Assembly (NCBI GenBank): GCA_030694935.1
Contig: JAUYUA010000052.1
Coordinates: forward strand, 1 to 33,822
Direction of reading: 5' to 3'
Length of the DNA: 33,822 bases
DNA from: Lutibacter sp.
GTDB lineage: Bacteria > Bacteroidota > Bacteroidia > Flavobacteriales > Flavobacteriaceae
A program made the translations under genes and the position numbers. The notes beneath the pieces are model-generated. The model did not search any database. It saw nothing but the letters and a program-made list of their open reading frames with translations, and was not told where the DNA came from. Shown in pieces: positions 1 through 8,995 of the stretch (positions within the stretch are counted from its first letter, which is position 1; every line of letters starts with the position of its first letter).

Positions 1-294
1 AACACCAGCAAGTAACTTCCCAGTTTTGTCATCATAGTTATTGTGAGAAATTTCAATCTTGCCTTTATCGCCTTTGAAACTAATAACATCTTTCATTGTT
101 GAGGTAGTGCCCATTAAAACAGTTCCCTTACTTAAGGATCCGTCTTTAAATGTATAGTTGGTTAAATACCAGCCCGATTCGCTTGAACTTGTTTGAGAAA
201 AAACAAGGTCTGTACAAATTATTGATAACAAGAAAGCCAATAAAAATTTCGCTGTTCGAACAAATGATTTTGAGAATACTGAGAATTTTTCCAT
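1..294 (-). CDS. Secreted protein of unknown function, 3' part cut off by window edge
   Basis: This open frame of 98 codons runs from an ATG at 294 (minus strand) off the left edge without a stop. I do not recognise the family. The first 30 or so residues look like a signal peptide: basic residues (K9, R13, K16), a hydrophobic stretch with FLLAFLLSII, then a likely cleavage site near VFSQ. The visible mature part is hydrophilic and rich in Ser, Thr, Lys and Gly (for example WYLTNYTFKDGSLSKG), which fits a small beta-rich secreted or periplasmic protein. The 107 bases between it and the next gene are AT-rich. The signal peptide is what I can see; the location is inferred and no function can be assigned. 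Confidence 0.6.
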   Translation of the reverse strand, partial: MEKFSVFSKSFVRTAKFLLAFLLSIICTDLVFSQTSSSESGWYLTNYTFKDGSLSKGTVLMGTTSTMKDVISFKGDKGKIEISHNNYDDKTGKLLAGV

Positions 295-401
295 GATGAT
301 TTTTTATTAAAAAGGTTTAACTATCGTTTTTTTCTATGTCTTGTTGCCAACTTATATCATATAACTTAAATTTACGAATAGGTTAATAATAGGCTAATTA
401 T

Positions 402-959
402 CTAAAGATAATACATCAAAAACAAGATTGGAATAATAATTCCCAGCACCATATAAATTCCGCCACGGCCAATAATGCCTTTTTTTCCTTTTAACATAAA
501 CAAGGAGGTGATGGAAAACAGAATCAGCGCTCCGGCAAAAATATCCGAAAACCACATCCAGATTTTGTTGGGGTTGTAATGCAAATAATTGACTTCATAA
601 AAAACAGGCCGTTTTTTTAAATATTCGGCCCGTCCGTTTCCGCTTTTTACATCCACCAAAATGGCGGAACCTCCTTTTAAAAAGATTTTTAAATTGGAGG
701 CGCTGGGGTAGTAGTGCTGTTTGTAATTTTCCCGATGGTCAACCTTATCCAACAATAACAAAATATTATTTTTTACAGCAGGCGTGTTTTCTAAATTGAT
801 TTCAGTGGTAAAATTTTTGTTTTCAACAACATAATTCGGATTCCAATCGCTCAAATGGTTCAACGCGATTCCGGAAATGGCGTAAATTAAGGTGGTGCCA
901 ATAAAAAAGAATCCAATGTCCCTATGAAGTATTCGGCTCCATTTTCGTAAATTTTTCAT
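402..959 (-). CDS. PepSY-associated transmembrane helix family protein
   Basis: A 185-residue membrane protein. It starts with a basic stretch (MKNLRKWSRILHRDIG) and a first membrane helix ending ISGIALNH. This is the layout of PepSY-associated membrane proteins, where a His near the first helix (LHRD) and others (ALNH, YLHYNP) are typical. A soluble loop of about 90 residues follows, then two more hydrophobic helices (FAGALILFSITSLFML and GIYMVLGIIIPILFLMYYL). I chose ATG at 959 because the longer frame would begin with TTG at 965. The gene starts 13 bases after the stop of the lipoprotein gene upstream, so the two are probably co-transcribed. Relatives often accompany iron uptake or flavin reductase systems; the role here is inferred only from family and neighbour. 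Confidence 0.7.
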   Translation of the reverse strand: MKNLRKWSRILHRDIGFFFIGTTLIYAISGIALNHLSDWNPNYVVENKNFTTEINLENTPAVKNNILLLLDKVDHRENYKQHYYPSASNLKIFLKGGSAILVDVKSGNGRAEYLKKRPVFYEVNYLHYNPNKIWMWFSDIFAGALILFSITSLFMLKGKKGIIGRGGIYMVLGIIIPILFLMYYL

Positions 960-972
960 AAACAAAAATTGG

Positions 973-1482
973 TTATTCTATAACGCTATGAGAAACGTAT
1001 TTTAAGGTATACAATGAAATATGATCGGTATTTTCAGCTTTCATTTGGTCTCTGTAGGTTTGAATATGTTTCTTTTTTGCTTCAAATTGCGCTTCGTTTG
1101 AAGCGCCTTCAGAATGGCTTTTAATATTGTCATCTTCCATTTTTAAACAATACGATTCGTCAATTCTTTCTTCAACCACAATGCCGTTAAATGCAATTTC
1201 ACTTCCTGTTAAAGCTGCGTCAAATCGTTCATCTGCAGTAATATGAATATCGCCTTCATCGGAAACCAGCAATATTTTTTTTCCGCTGTGCTTGCAAACA
1301 TGGTCAACAATTCCCTGAACTTTCACCTCTTTATTCACAAATTCTCCGGCCTTGACATCAAATTCTCCGATGGCCAAAAATGGAATTTCTGAAGTTTTTG
1401 TTGCACCTGCCGATTTTTTAACCTCTGTTTTACATGAAATTACGGCAATTATCATCGCCAAAACGAATATAATTTTTTTCAT
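973..1482 (-). CDS. Lipoprotein with a probable OB-fold domain
   Basis: A 169-residue protein. It has a short basic N-terminus, a hydrophobic core and a lipobox ending in VISC, so Cys17 is the likely lipidated residue. The mature part has a beta-rich segment of roughly residues 35-110 with GIVDHVCKHSGKKILLV and GDIHITADERF, resembling small OB-fold (tRNA_anti-like/CcmE-like) domains. Cys63 with the nearby His61 and His65, together with Cys112, could bind metal or haem, but this is a guess from residue type. The C-terminal 45 residues are charged and probably helical. Its stop lies 13 bases before the PepSY-type membrane protein start, suggesting a two-gene operon with a shared envelope role, perhaps in metal or redox handling. 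Confidence 0.6.
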   Translation of the reverse strand: MKKIIFVLAMIIAVISCKTEVKKSAGATKTSEIPFLAIGEFDVKAGEFVNKEVKVQGIVDHVCKHSGKKILLVSDEGDIHITADERFDAALTGSEIAFNGIVVEERIDESYCLKMEDDNIKSHSEGASNEAQFEAKKKHIQTYRDQMKAENTDHISLYTLKYVSHSVIE

Positions 1483-1667
1483 CTCTTTATTTTTAGATTA
1501 TCACTTAGGTTTAAAATACAGCATCTAAATTAAGTGTGATTGGCAAAATAAATAATGATTAAAATCAGTTATTGGTTATTTTAAGGTATTCGTTTAGTCG
1601 TTTATTTGTTTAACCGTGTAATTGTTAAATTATTTATTTTTACTTAAAACTTAAATTGCCTAATTAA

Positions 1668-2834
1668 CTAATCATTCAATATTTTTAACGCAGTTTTTAA
1701 GCCTGTTCCCATTTCAAAAGGAAATTTACCTGCAAACAAAGCGCTTTCAATGGCTGCAATTACGGCAATAATATCGTTATTGTTTACGCTGCCCATATGT
1801 CCGACCCTAAAATACAAGGTCTTGTGCGAAGGCAATAATCCGCCGGCCAAAATAACATCGTTTTTTCCAATATGGCCTAAAAATGCGCTTCCGGTGATAT
1901 TTTCGGGGAAATAAACCGCAGTTAGTGTATTGGCGGACAAACTTTTGTGAACGGGTAATAATTTTAATCCCAATGCAATCATCGCTTCGCGAAACGCAGA
2001 CGCAATTTTTTGGTGACGTGAAAATCTGTTTTCCATACCTTCAGCAACAATTTGTTGCAGGCTCACTTCCAAGGCAGCAATCAGGTTTACGGGCGGCGTT
2101 CCAAAATAGGAGGGTTGTCGGTTTTCATACGCCTGCATAATTGGCAGCCAATTGTTGAAATCGGCATAATAATTACCCACAGGTTTTTTTCTGTTTTTAA
2201 AGACTTCCATGGCTTTTTGGGAAACAACCAGCAAGGCCAAACCCGGAGGCACGCCAATTGCTTTTTGCGAGGCGGTTAGCACCACATCAATTCCCCACGC
2301 CTCTTGTTGTATTTCTTCACCGGCAACCGAACATACACCATCTAAAATGGAAAGTGTATCGTATTTTTTTGCCAATTCAATGATGGGTTTCGGATCAACC
2401 AAAACACCTGTTGATGTATCTACATGGGTGATGGTTATCAATTTATATTTTTTGGAAGCAATTTCTTTTTCAATGTCTTCTAATGAAACAACATTTCCCG
2501 CATCCGAAGCCAATATAGTGACATTCGCCCCGTAGCGTTTTGAAATTTCGGCAAACCGTTCTCCAAAATACCCTGTTGAAATAACCAAAACATGGTCGTT
2601 GGGTTCAATTAAATTGGCGGCCGCCATATCCATGGCAAAAGTTCCGGTTCCAGCCACAACAAATGGCTGTCCGGTTGATGTCTGCCAAACTTTTCGCATC
2701 AATGCGATGCAATTTCCGAAGGATTCAATAAAATTGGGAGCCACGTGGCTGGTGGTTGGAGCGCCCAATGCCTGCAATACTTTTGGTTCAAATTCGATAG
2801 GGCCTGGGATCATCAATAATTTTCTGCTTTTCAT
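1668..2834 (-). CDS. Class V aminotransferase, alanine-glyoxylate / serine-pyruvate type
   Basis: A 388-residue PLP-dependent aminotransferase, close to the usual family length. The N-terminus LLMIPGPIEFEPKVLQALG is the typical opening of this family. AGTGTFAMDMAAANL forms the cofactor phosphate region, SILDGVCSVAGEE (about 162-174) holds the Asp that contacts the pyridine nitrogen, and ASQKAIGVPPGLA places the Schiff-base lysine at K191. Relatives move the amino group of alanine or serine to glyoxylate or pyruvate in the cytoplasm; some act on phosphonates or ureidoglycine, and sequence alone does not fix the substrate. It stands alone, with about 185 bases to the lipoprotein gene downstream and about 290 to the transporter gene upstream. 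Class assignment is firm, substrate is not. Confidence 0.85.
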   Translation of the reverse strand: MKSRKLLMIPGPIEFEPKVLQALGAPTTSHVAPNFIESFGNCIALMRKVWQTSTGQPFVVAGTGTFAMDMAAANLIEPNDHVLVISTGYFGERFAEISKRYGANVTILASDAGNVVSLEDIEKEIASKKYKLITITHVDTSTGVLVDPKPIIELAKKYDTLSILDGVCSVAGEEIQQEAWGIDVVLTASQKAIGVPPGLALLVVSQKAMEVFKNRKKPVGNYYADFNNWLPIMQAYENRQPSYFGTPPVNLIAALEVSLQQIVAEGMENRFSRHQKIASAFREAMIALGLKLLPVHKSLSANTLTAVYFPENITGSAFLGHIGKNDVILAGGLLPSHKTLYFRVGHMGSVNNNDIIAVIAAIESALFAGKFPFEMGTGLKTALKILND

Positions 2835-3123
2835 GGAGTGATTGTCTTTATTTAGTTCAAAAATATTAAAGGCGTTGTTTAAAGTTATAAGTACCTGCCT
2901 GATATAGGTTGACTCATAAAAGTCAATTTATATAAGAACAAATATAAGTTTAATCAACAAGCATCAGCACAGCTCAGAAGAATTTAACGAATCTATAGCC
3001 AAAAAGTTTGAAAGCGGTCAATTAAGTGCAAAGCGCACAATAAATGAAGCGAAATTTAAAATTCGGCCAATTATTATATATTATTCGCTTTTAATTTGCT
3101 AAACCAGTTATTTAAAAATGCGT

Positions 3124-4659
3124 TTATTGAATCGGATAAACCAACGGTGAATCAGGTCCGATAGGAATTCCAAACAACATCCAAACAGCCAAAAGAGCTA
3201 CCCAAATGATAAAAAATACAAAAGTATACGGTATCATAATAGAAATGATGGTGCCAATACCTGCATTTTTATCATAGCGCTGCATAAAGGCCACAATTAA
3301 GGCAAAATACGACATCATTGGAGAGATAATGTTGGTCACAGAATCTCCTATACGATACACCAATTGCGTTAGCTCAGGGCTATAACCCAGCAACATAAAC
3401 ATCGGTATAAAAACCGGAGCCATAATGGTCCATTTTGCCGATGCGCTTCCCATTACCATGTTAATGATGGCGGTAAGGATCACAAAACCAACCATCAGCA
3501 AAATAGGGTGTAAGTTTACAGATCCCAAAACATTGGCTCCTTCTATGGCAAAAATAAGTCCCAGATTTGTCCATTTAAAATAGGCTACAAATTGCGCCGC
3601 AAAAAACACCAAAACAATGTAGACACCTAAAGTTTCCATGGATTTGGACATGCCTTTAATAACATCACCGTCGTTTTTAATGGTTCCTGCTCCAATACCG
3701 TAAGCAATACCCATGAGTGCGGCAATAATAAATATCAACGAAACAATCCCTTTCATAAAAGGTGAATGCAATAAATCGCCTGTACCGGCCTCTCTTAAAA
3801 ATCCGTTTGCCGGCACAGTGCCGAAAGCAAGAATAACAGAAATTATAATGAAAGCAACCAATGCATATTTTAATCCCTTTTTTTCTGATGGTGAAATGAC
3901 GCCAATTTCTTCAGGTTTGGCATCACCGGTGTACTCACCCAAACGCGGAATCACAATTTTCTCAGTCACCCAAGTACCCGCTATTGCAATAAAAAATGTA
4001 GAGGCAAACATAAAATAAAAGTTTGCAGCCGGATTCACAGTGTATTCTGAATTAATAATTTGGGCTGCTTCTTGCGACAAGCCCGATAATAAAGGGTCTA
4101 TAGTGCCCAATAATAAATTAGCGCTATACCCGCCCGAAACTCCTGCAAAAGCAGCGGCCAAACCGGCAAGCGGATGGCGGCCAACAGCTAAAAATATAAC
4201 AGCGCTTAAAGGCACCAATACTACATAACCAACTTCACTGGCTGTATTAGAAATAATACCTGCAAATACAATAACAAAAGTTAATATTTTTTTAGGCGAC
4301 GACAGCACCATAAGGCGTAAAGCGGTACCAATTAAACCGCTTCCCTCTGCAACGCCGATACCCAATAAAGCGACCAACACTACTCCTAAAGGCGCAAAAC
4401 CAGTAAAATTGGTTACCATTTCGGTTAAAATCATATGCAAACCTTCAACCGAAACAAGATTAAACGGTCTAACTATTTCACCTGTACCGGGATGTGTAAC
4501 GGAAATATCAAATTGTGCTGTAATAAATGAAATTACAATAATCAAAGCCGCAAAAATGGCAAACAAGGTTGCAGGATGCGGTAGCGCATTTCCTGTTTTT
4601 TCTACATAATATAAAAGCTTATTGATAAATCCGGCTGGTTTAACGGTCTCGTTTGTCAT
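3124..4659 (-). CDS. abgT: AbgT-family transporter
   Basis: An integral membrane protein of 511 residues with about a dozen hydrophobic segments. AbgT features include the cytoplasmic start [16 protein letters not shown], the loop [11 protein letters not shown], the hairpin [15 protein letters not shown], the segment [18 protein letters not shown], the motif [15 protein letters not shown] and the C-terminal [11 protein letters not shown]. Family members take up p-aminobenzoyl-glutamate or export sulphonamide-type antimetabolites at the inner membrane; which applies here is unknown. A longer frame starts at 4830, but the extra 57 residues are unlike a transporter N-terminus and cover a good promoter (-7 TAGATTTG at 4683-4690), so ATG at 4659 is the likely start. 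The gene appears to be monocistronic. Confidence 0.9.
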   Translation of the reverse strand: MTNETVKPAGFINKLLYYVEKTGNALPHPATLFAIFAALIIVISFITAQFDISVTHPGTGEIVRPFNLVSVEGLHMILTEMVTNFTGFAPLGVVLVALLGIGVAEGSGLIGTALRLMVLSSPKKILTFVIVFAGIISNTASEVGYVVLVPLSAVIFLAVGRHPLAGLAAAFAGVSGGYSANLLLGTIDPLLSGLSQEAAQIINSEYTVNPAANFYFMFASTFFIAIAGTWVTEKIVIPRLGEYTGDAKPEEIGVISPSEKKGLKYALVAFIIISVILAFGTVPANGFLREAGTGDLLHSPFMKGIVSLIFIIAALMGIAYGIGAGTIKNDGDVIKGMSKSMETLGVYIVLVFFAAQFVAYFKWTNLGLIFAIEGANVLGSVNLHPILLMVGFVILTAIINMVMGSASAKWTIMAPVFIPMFMLLGYSPELTQLVYRIGDSVTNIISPMMSYFALIVAFMQRYDKNAGIGTIISIMIPYTFVFFIIWVALLAVWMLFGIPIGPDSPLVYPIQ

Positions 4660-4682
4660 GTTAGTTTCTTTTTTTAAAAAAA

Positions 4683-4715
4683 CAAATCTACATTTTTCAG
4701 TTAAATATTTGGCAA
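4683..4715 (-). promoter_or_regulatory. Bacteroidota-type promoter for the AbgT transporter gene
   Basis: Read on the minus strand, TTG (4713-4715) is followed after 22 bases by TAGATTTG (4683-4690), matching the TTG-N17-23-TAnnTTTG form of Bacteroidota primary sigma-factor promoters. It lies 23 bases upstream of the ATG at 4659 and inside the longer open frame, supporting the shorter start. Confidence 0.55.
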
Positions 4716-4925
4716 TATTTTTTTTGAAAAGGATTGTAAGTTTAAAAAAGCTTGAAACAGCTATAATATTTAATTTGGATGAACGAAATCTGATACATAT
4801 TTTGTGGTTTTGTCCGTAAAAAATATACATTTTTTCAGAAATGGATTCCTGTTTTTTATCAAAAAAGGCTTTTATTCAATTATGGGTAATTGCCGACAAT
4901 CAATTTAATTTTAATAAAACATATA

Positions 4926-4967
4926 AAACAAAGCCCTGCTAATTGTAGAATTAACAGAGCTTTTTCA
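4926..4967 (-). terminator. Intrinsic terminator after the ActP-type symporter gene
   Basis: Arms 4930-4944 and 4949-4963 pair around a four-base loop. On the minus strand all 15 pairs form (two are G-U) and the stem is followed by a T-rich run; on the plus strand the same two positions are C-A mismatches. It therefore serves the minus-strand gene ending at 4987. Confidence 0.75.
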
Positions 4968-4986
4968 TTTTAATTTAACCAATTAA

Positions 4987-6906
4987 TTAACTAACGTTTT
5001 CAACTCTTATGTTGCTTTTTTGTGTTGCTAAAGAAACAAAATACAGTACTAAAACCGAAATTGTAAATGAGAATATTGCTGGGTTCTCTAATCTATGAAG
5101 CGCATCTGCAGAATCAAAACCATATTTATCCCACATAGTAGGTGAGGTTAAAATAATGCCTAATGAGACTGCAATACCTGAAACAATGGAGGCAATTATT
5201 CCTTTAGCAGTAGTTTTATCCCAAAATAATATGAACAAAATAGCAGGCAGATTAGCCGATGCCGCAACAGCAAAAGCCCAGCCTACCAAAAAGGAAACAT
5301 TCATGCCTTTAAAGGCAATTCCTAACCCAATAGCTAATATACCCACCGCAAAAGCAGCAATTTTACCAGCCTTAACTTTTTGTTCATCTGTTGGGTTACG
5401 CTGCATATAATTATCCATTAAATCATGAGCAATGGCACCTGACGATGCAATTATTAATCCAGCCACTGTACCCAAAATTGTTGCAAATGCAACTGCAGAT
5501 ATAATGGAGAAAAGGCCAACTCCAAATGCTTTAGCCAATAATGGTGCAGACATGTTGCTGCTTTCAACGTCAAATACTCCATTAACAGCAGCTCCCATTC
5601 CCATAAACAATGTTAAAATGTAGAAAAAACCAATGGCGGCAATTGCAAGAATGGTTGATTTACGAGCGTCTCTTTGACTAGGAACCGTGTAATAACGGAT
5701 TAAAATATGAGGCAATGCTGCAGTTCCTAAAAATAACGCTAACATTAATGAAATGAAATCCATTTTATCCCAAAAAGTGGAACCTTTACCTATTTTATAT
5801 TTTAAACCAGGAAGCATAAAATCTTTACCTGATGTAACATTCTGATAATATGCAGTAACTTTTCTGTCTTCGTCTTTAAATTTTAATTCAGTTAATCGAA
5901 CAATTTCACCATTTTCAATCGTAGATAAAAACTTAAACGGTCCAATTGGCCCGGTTTTTTCAACTTCTTTACCATCTACAATAATTTTGCTCATATGTCC
6001 AACTTGATAGAATTTTCTTCCATCTTTTGGCTCTCCATTGTACAATAATTCTCCTGATTCTGATTCAGCAATTGAAAGCATTTCACTTAATTTAAACGCT
6101 CCGTTAACTTCAACTAAATTAAACCAGCGCGAAATTCCTTCTTTGTCTATTTTAACAACTTGCTTTCCTTTTACTTCTTGCTGGGAAACAACGCTATAAC
6201 CATCAACAGCAATCACTTTTCCTGCATCAACTTGCGCGTCTAACAATATGTATTCATGATATTTCATATCGCCAATACTAGGTTTTAAATTTAAACCATT
6301 ATTGAAAATATAAACTGCCAAAATTGTTGAAAAAACAATTAACAAACCACCCTTAATAAACTGTACATATGTTGTAGATGTCATACCGGCTGTTGATACA
6401 ATAAAAATTACAATGATACCAACCAACACAACACCAACCCAATGTGGAAACCCAAGAAGTGGTGTAACCAAATCACCAGCGCCTACCATTTGAGGAATTA
6501 AATAAAATATTGAAATTACCAATGTGCTAATAGCAGCGGCTAAAGTAATTCCTCTGCTATTAAATTTAGCATTTAGAGCGTCAGTAAACGTATACTTTCC
6601 TAAACGCTTCATTGGTTCTGCAACCAAAAACAATGCAACAATCCAACCAGCTAAAAAACCGACAGCATAAATAAATCCATCAAATCCAACCATAGCAATC
6701 ATACCACAAATACCGAGAAATGATGCTGCGCTTAAATAATCACCTGCAAATGCCACTCCGTTAACAGCCCAGTGGATTTGTCCACCTGCAGCATAGTAGT
6801 TACTTGCCGATTTAGTTTTCCTTGCAAAATAAAATGAAAGACCCAATACAAATGAAACAAATACAAGAAAAAAGACAATGGCGATGTAAGAAACTCCATA
6901 TATCAT
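4987..6906 (-). CDS. actP: Sodium:solute symporter, ActP-like acetate permease with an extra soluble segment
   Basis: A 639-residue member of the sodium:solute symporter (SLC5/SSS) family. Family marks include SASNYYAAGGQIHWAVNG (33-50), GDYLSAASFLGI, STAGMTSTTYVQFIKGGLL and GTAALPHILIRYYTVPSQRDARKS (394-417), all close to the ActP acetate permease, which imports acetate and other short acids with sodium at the inner membrane. ActP of E. coli is about 550 residues. Here residues about 206-378 form a hydrophilic, beta-rich stretch where ActP has only a short loop, adding roughly 140 residues between two helices. The start ATG overlaps the stop of the DUF485 gene by four bases, so the two are translationally coupled. 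Substrate acetate is inferred from this pairing. Confidence 0.85.
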   Translation of the reverse strand: MIYGVSYIAIVFFLVFVSFVLGLSFYFARKTKSASNYYAAGGQIHWAVNGVAFAGDYLSAASFLGICGMIAMVGFDGFIYAVGFLAGWIVALFLVAEPMKRLGKYTFTDALNAKFNSRGITLAAAISTLVISIFYLIPQMVGAGDLVTPLLGFPHWVGVVLVGIIVIFIVSTAGMTSTTYVQFIKGGLLIVFSTILAVYIFNNGLNLKPSIGDMKYHEYILLDAQVDAGKVIAVDGYSVVSQQEVKGKQVVKIDKEGISRWFNLVEVNGAFKLSEMLSIAESESGELLYNGEPKDGRKFYQVGHMSKIIVDGKEVEKTGPIGPFKFLSTIENGEIVRLTELKFKDEDRKVTAYYQNVTSGKDFMLPGLKYKIGKGSTFWDKMDFISLMLALFLGTAALPHILIRYYTVPSQRDARKSTILAIAAIGFFYILTLFMGMGAAVNGVFDVESSNMSAPLLAKAFGVGLFSIISAVAFATILGTVAGLIIASSGAIAHDLMDNYMQRNPTDEQKVKAGKIAAFAVGILAIGLGIAFKGMNVSFLVGWAFAVAASANLPAILFILFWDKTTAKGIIASIVSGIAVSLGIILTSPTMWDKYGFDSADALHRLENPAIFSFTISVLVLYFVSLATQKSNIRVENVS

Positions 6907-7184
6907 GATTTTTCTGTTTTGTTTAATTTGTCTTCATAAGCAGTACAAATTGCATTATAAATAATTCCTAAAACCACTGCAAAAACAATTAATCCTATGC
7001 CATAAACAACGGCAAGATTTTGTTGTCCAATTACTTTCATTCCTAATAATTCGTAATTTGTTACTCCAATTGCAACAAATCCGGCATAAAAGACAAAATA
7101 TATCAGAAAAAACCAAACTCCTAATCTGGCTTTTTTCTTAGAAGCAAGATCTGCTCCAAGCTCTACTGCTGGCCCATGTTTCAT
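6903..7184 (-). CDS. yjcH: DUF485 small membrane protein, YjcH-like partner of ActP
   Basis: A 93-residue protein with two membrane helices: WFFLIYFVFYAGFVAIGV and the second around AVVYGIGLIVFAVVLGIIY, followed by NAICTAYEDKLNK. The order of a basic residue pair, WFF-IY, FVAIG, then LAVVYGIGLIV and IYN-C is the DUF485 pattern seen in E. coli YjcH. These proteins are encoded immediately before ActP-type symporters, as here with a four-base ATGA overlap, and probably act as a small subunit at the inner membrane, though their exact role is not settled. A TACATTTG element (7256-7263, minus strand) about 70 bases upstream could be its -7 box, but no clear -33 partner is present. Confidence 0.85.
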   Translation of the reverse strand: MKHGPAVELGADLASKKKARLGVWFFLIYFVFYAGFVAIGVTNYELLGMKVIGQQNLAVVYGIGLIVFAVVLGIIYNAICTAYEDKLNKTEKS

Positions 7185-7364
7185 AAAAATGTGTGTTAAA
7201 TATTATTATAAATTTAATTTATCAGGTAAAAATTAAAATTCCAATTTTTACATTTCAAATGTAGTTTTTCAACAATTCATAAATTATGATAAAATTCATC
7301 TTTTAAAAAAATATTTTATGCAAAAAAGAAGGCTCTATTTTGTCAATAATTAATTAATCGGTCT

Positions 7365-7410
7365 AAGAAAAGGGATTTAAACCCTGCACTTTAAGTGCAG
7401 GACTTTAGTA
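7365..7410. repeat. REP-like palindromic unit, copy 1
   Basis: AGAAAAGGG leads into the near-perfect palindrome CCTGCACTTTAAGTGCAGG (7383-7401), followed by a short tail containing TTTAGT. The same order of parts is found again about 85 bases to the right. Such paired palindromes resemble REP elements mobilised by single-strand-type transposases, but the family is not identified. Confidence 0.5.
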
Positions 7411-7451
7411 TTGCGAAAAAATTTATATTTTAGATGAATGAAATCAGAATT

Positions 7452-7501
7452 TAGAAAAGGGTAGCAAAAATCTCTGCACTTTCTGTGCAGAGTAGTTTAG
7501 T
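7452..7501. repeat. REP-like palindromic unit, copy 2 (possible gltBD terminator)
   Basis: AGAAAAGGG is followed by an eight-base inverted repeat, CTCTGCAC (7472-7479) and GTGCAGAG (7485-7492) around TTTCT, then TTTAGT. It matches copy 1 in order and core (CTGCAC...GTGCAG). Read on the minus strand the stem is followed by ATTTTT and lies about 40 bases beyond the gltD stop, so it could also serve as that operon's terminator. Confidence 0.5.
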
Positions 7502-7529
7502 TTTTAAAATGAATTTTCATTATAGAAAT

Positions 7530-8993
7530 TTAAACGCCAATTAAATCGCCTTTTCCTTTGGTTGGCAAATTGCTGTAACCCATTAAATATTCGTCCACTT
7601 TTTTGGCGGCTTCCCGTCCTTCAGAAATTGCCCAAACAATCAAGGATTGTCCTCTTCTCATATCGCCGGCAGTAAAAATATGCGGAACATTTGTTTGGAA
7701 TTCTGTTTCCGATGCTTGGTAATTGCTTCTAAAGTCGGTTTTAATTCCCAATTGCTCGCTTAATGTCGCTTCCGGACCCGTGAATCCCATAGCCAAAAGC
7801 ACCAATTCACAAGGCCAAATTTTTTCAGTGCCTTCTATTTCTTTTAAAATTGGTCTTTCACCTGGTTTTATCACCCATTCAATTTGAACTGTTTTTAAGG
7901 CTTTTAGGTTTCCTTTTTCATCGGCGATAAATTCTTTGGTTGATATGAGCCAATTTCTGTCGCATCCTTCTTCATGTGAAGTGGAAGTTTTAAGTTTCAA
8001 CGGCCAAAATGGCCAAGGTGTTGATTCACATCTGTTAACCGGCGGTTTTGGCATAATTTCAAAGTTGGTTACGCTTTTTGCGCCGTGACGGTTTGAGGTG
8101 CCAATACAATCGGAACCGGTGTCACCGCCGCCAATAACAATGACGTTTTTGTCGGTGGCAAAAATTTCTTCAGTTTCTATGTCGATTCCTGCATTTCGTT
8201 TGTTTTGCTGTTTTAAAAAAGTCATGGCTTGCACAATTCCTTTAATTTCAGCACCTTTTGCTGGCAATTCCCGACTAAGGGTTGCGCCGCCGCATAAAAT
8301 AACAGCCTTAAATTCATCCAATTTTTCAACAGGATAATTTACGCCAACATGGATGTTTGTTTTAAATTCAATGCCTTCTGCTTCTAAAATCGAAATTCTT
8401 CGGTCGATAATTTCTTTTTCCAATTTAAAATTCGGAATTCCGTAGCGCAGCAAACCGCCCAAAGCATCATCCCTTTCAAAAACGGTTACCGAATGCCCGG
8501 CCCTGTTTAATTGCTGTGCAGCCGCCAAACCTGCCGGTCCTGATCCCACTACCGCAACCTTTTTGCCTGTTCTTATAGCTGGAGGCTGGGCAACAATCCA
8601 TCCGTTTTCAAATCCTTTTTCAACAATGTTTTTTTCAAGATTTTCTATGGTTATGGGCGGATTTATAATCCCTAATACACAGGCTTGTTCGCAAGGCGCA
8701 GGACATAATCTTCCTGTAAATTCAGGAAAATTATTGGTGGAATGTAAAATTTCCAAGGCGTTTTTCCATTTCTTTTCATGAACCATATCGTTAAAATCGG
8801 GGATCAAATTTCCTAGCGGACAAGCGCTTTGGCAAAATGGGATGCCACAATCCATACAACGGGAACCTTGCTTTTCAACTTCATCAGTTTTTAACGGGAC
8901 GGTAAATTCATTATAGTGCTGAACCCTTTCTTTTACAGAAATATACGTCTCGTCTTTTCTTTCAAATTCTTTAAATCCGGTAACTTTTCCCAT
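7530..8993 (-). CDS. gltD: Glutamate synthase (NADPH) small subunit
   Basis: A 487-residue protein, the normal size of GltD. The N-terminus carries cysteine clusters for iron-sulphur centres (SRCMDCGIPFCQSACPLGN and GRLCPAPCEQACVLG). A first dinucleotide fold for FAD follows (VAVVGSGPAGLAAAQQL), then the stretch GGLLRYGIPNFKLEKEI, and a second nucleotide fold for NADPH (VIVIGGGDTGSDC). The C-terminal IFTAGDMRRGQSLIVWAI completes the FAD site. The subunit passes electrons from NADPH to the large subunit, which makes two glutamates from glutamine and 2-oxoglutarate in the cytoplasm. It begins two bases after the gltB stop, so the pair forms a tight operon. No anomaly is visible. Confidence 0.97.
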   Translation of the reverse strand: MGKVTGFKEFERKDETYISVKERVQHYNEFTVPLKTDEVEKQGSRCMDCGIPFCQSACPLGNLIPDFNDMVHEKKWKNALEILHSTNNFPEFTGRLCPAPCEQACVLGIINPPITIENLEKNIVEKGFENGWIVAQPPAIRTGKKVAVVGSGPAGLAAAQQLNRAGHSVTVFERDDALGGLLRYGIPNFKLEKEIIDRRISILEAEGIEFKTNIHVGVNYPVEKLDEFKAVILCGGATLSRELPAKGAEIKGIVQAMTFLKQQNKRNAGIDIETEEIFATDKNVIVIGGGDTGSDCIGTSNRHGAKSVTNFEIMPKPPVNRCESTPWPFWPLKLKTSTSHEEGCDRNWLISTKEFIADEKGNLKALKTVQIEWVIKPGERPILKEIEGTEKIWPCELVLLAMGFTGPEATLSEQLGIKTDFRSNYQASETEFQTNVPHIFTAGDMRRGQSLIVWAISEGREAAKKVDEYLMGYSNLPTKGKGDLIGV

Positions 8994-8995
8994 AA

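Larger units (their letters stand above)
7185..7529. other. Intergenic region between gltD end and yjcH start
   Basis: These 345 AT-rich bases hold no gene. The left half is the upstream region of yjcH, with a possible -7 element at 7256-7263. The right half carries two related hairpin units (7365-7410 and 7452-7501), listed separately. The second hairpin could also end gltBD transcription. Confidence 0.6.

Noticed and set aside
2920-3103. Open stretch on the plus strand of about 60 codons with coding-like composition in the transporter-aminotransferase gap.
   Set aside because: No start codon at a sensible place, no recognised family, and length within chance for this base composition. At most a decayed gene fragment.
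4660-4830. N-terminal extension of the AbgT transporter (57 residues).
   Set aside because: It spans a good promoter, and the family begins near the [11 protein letters not shown] start at 4659.
7365-7501. CRISPR array.
   Set aside because: Only two imperfect palindromic units, with no regular spacers and no cas genes.
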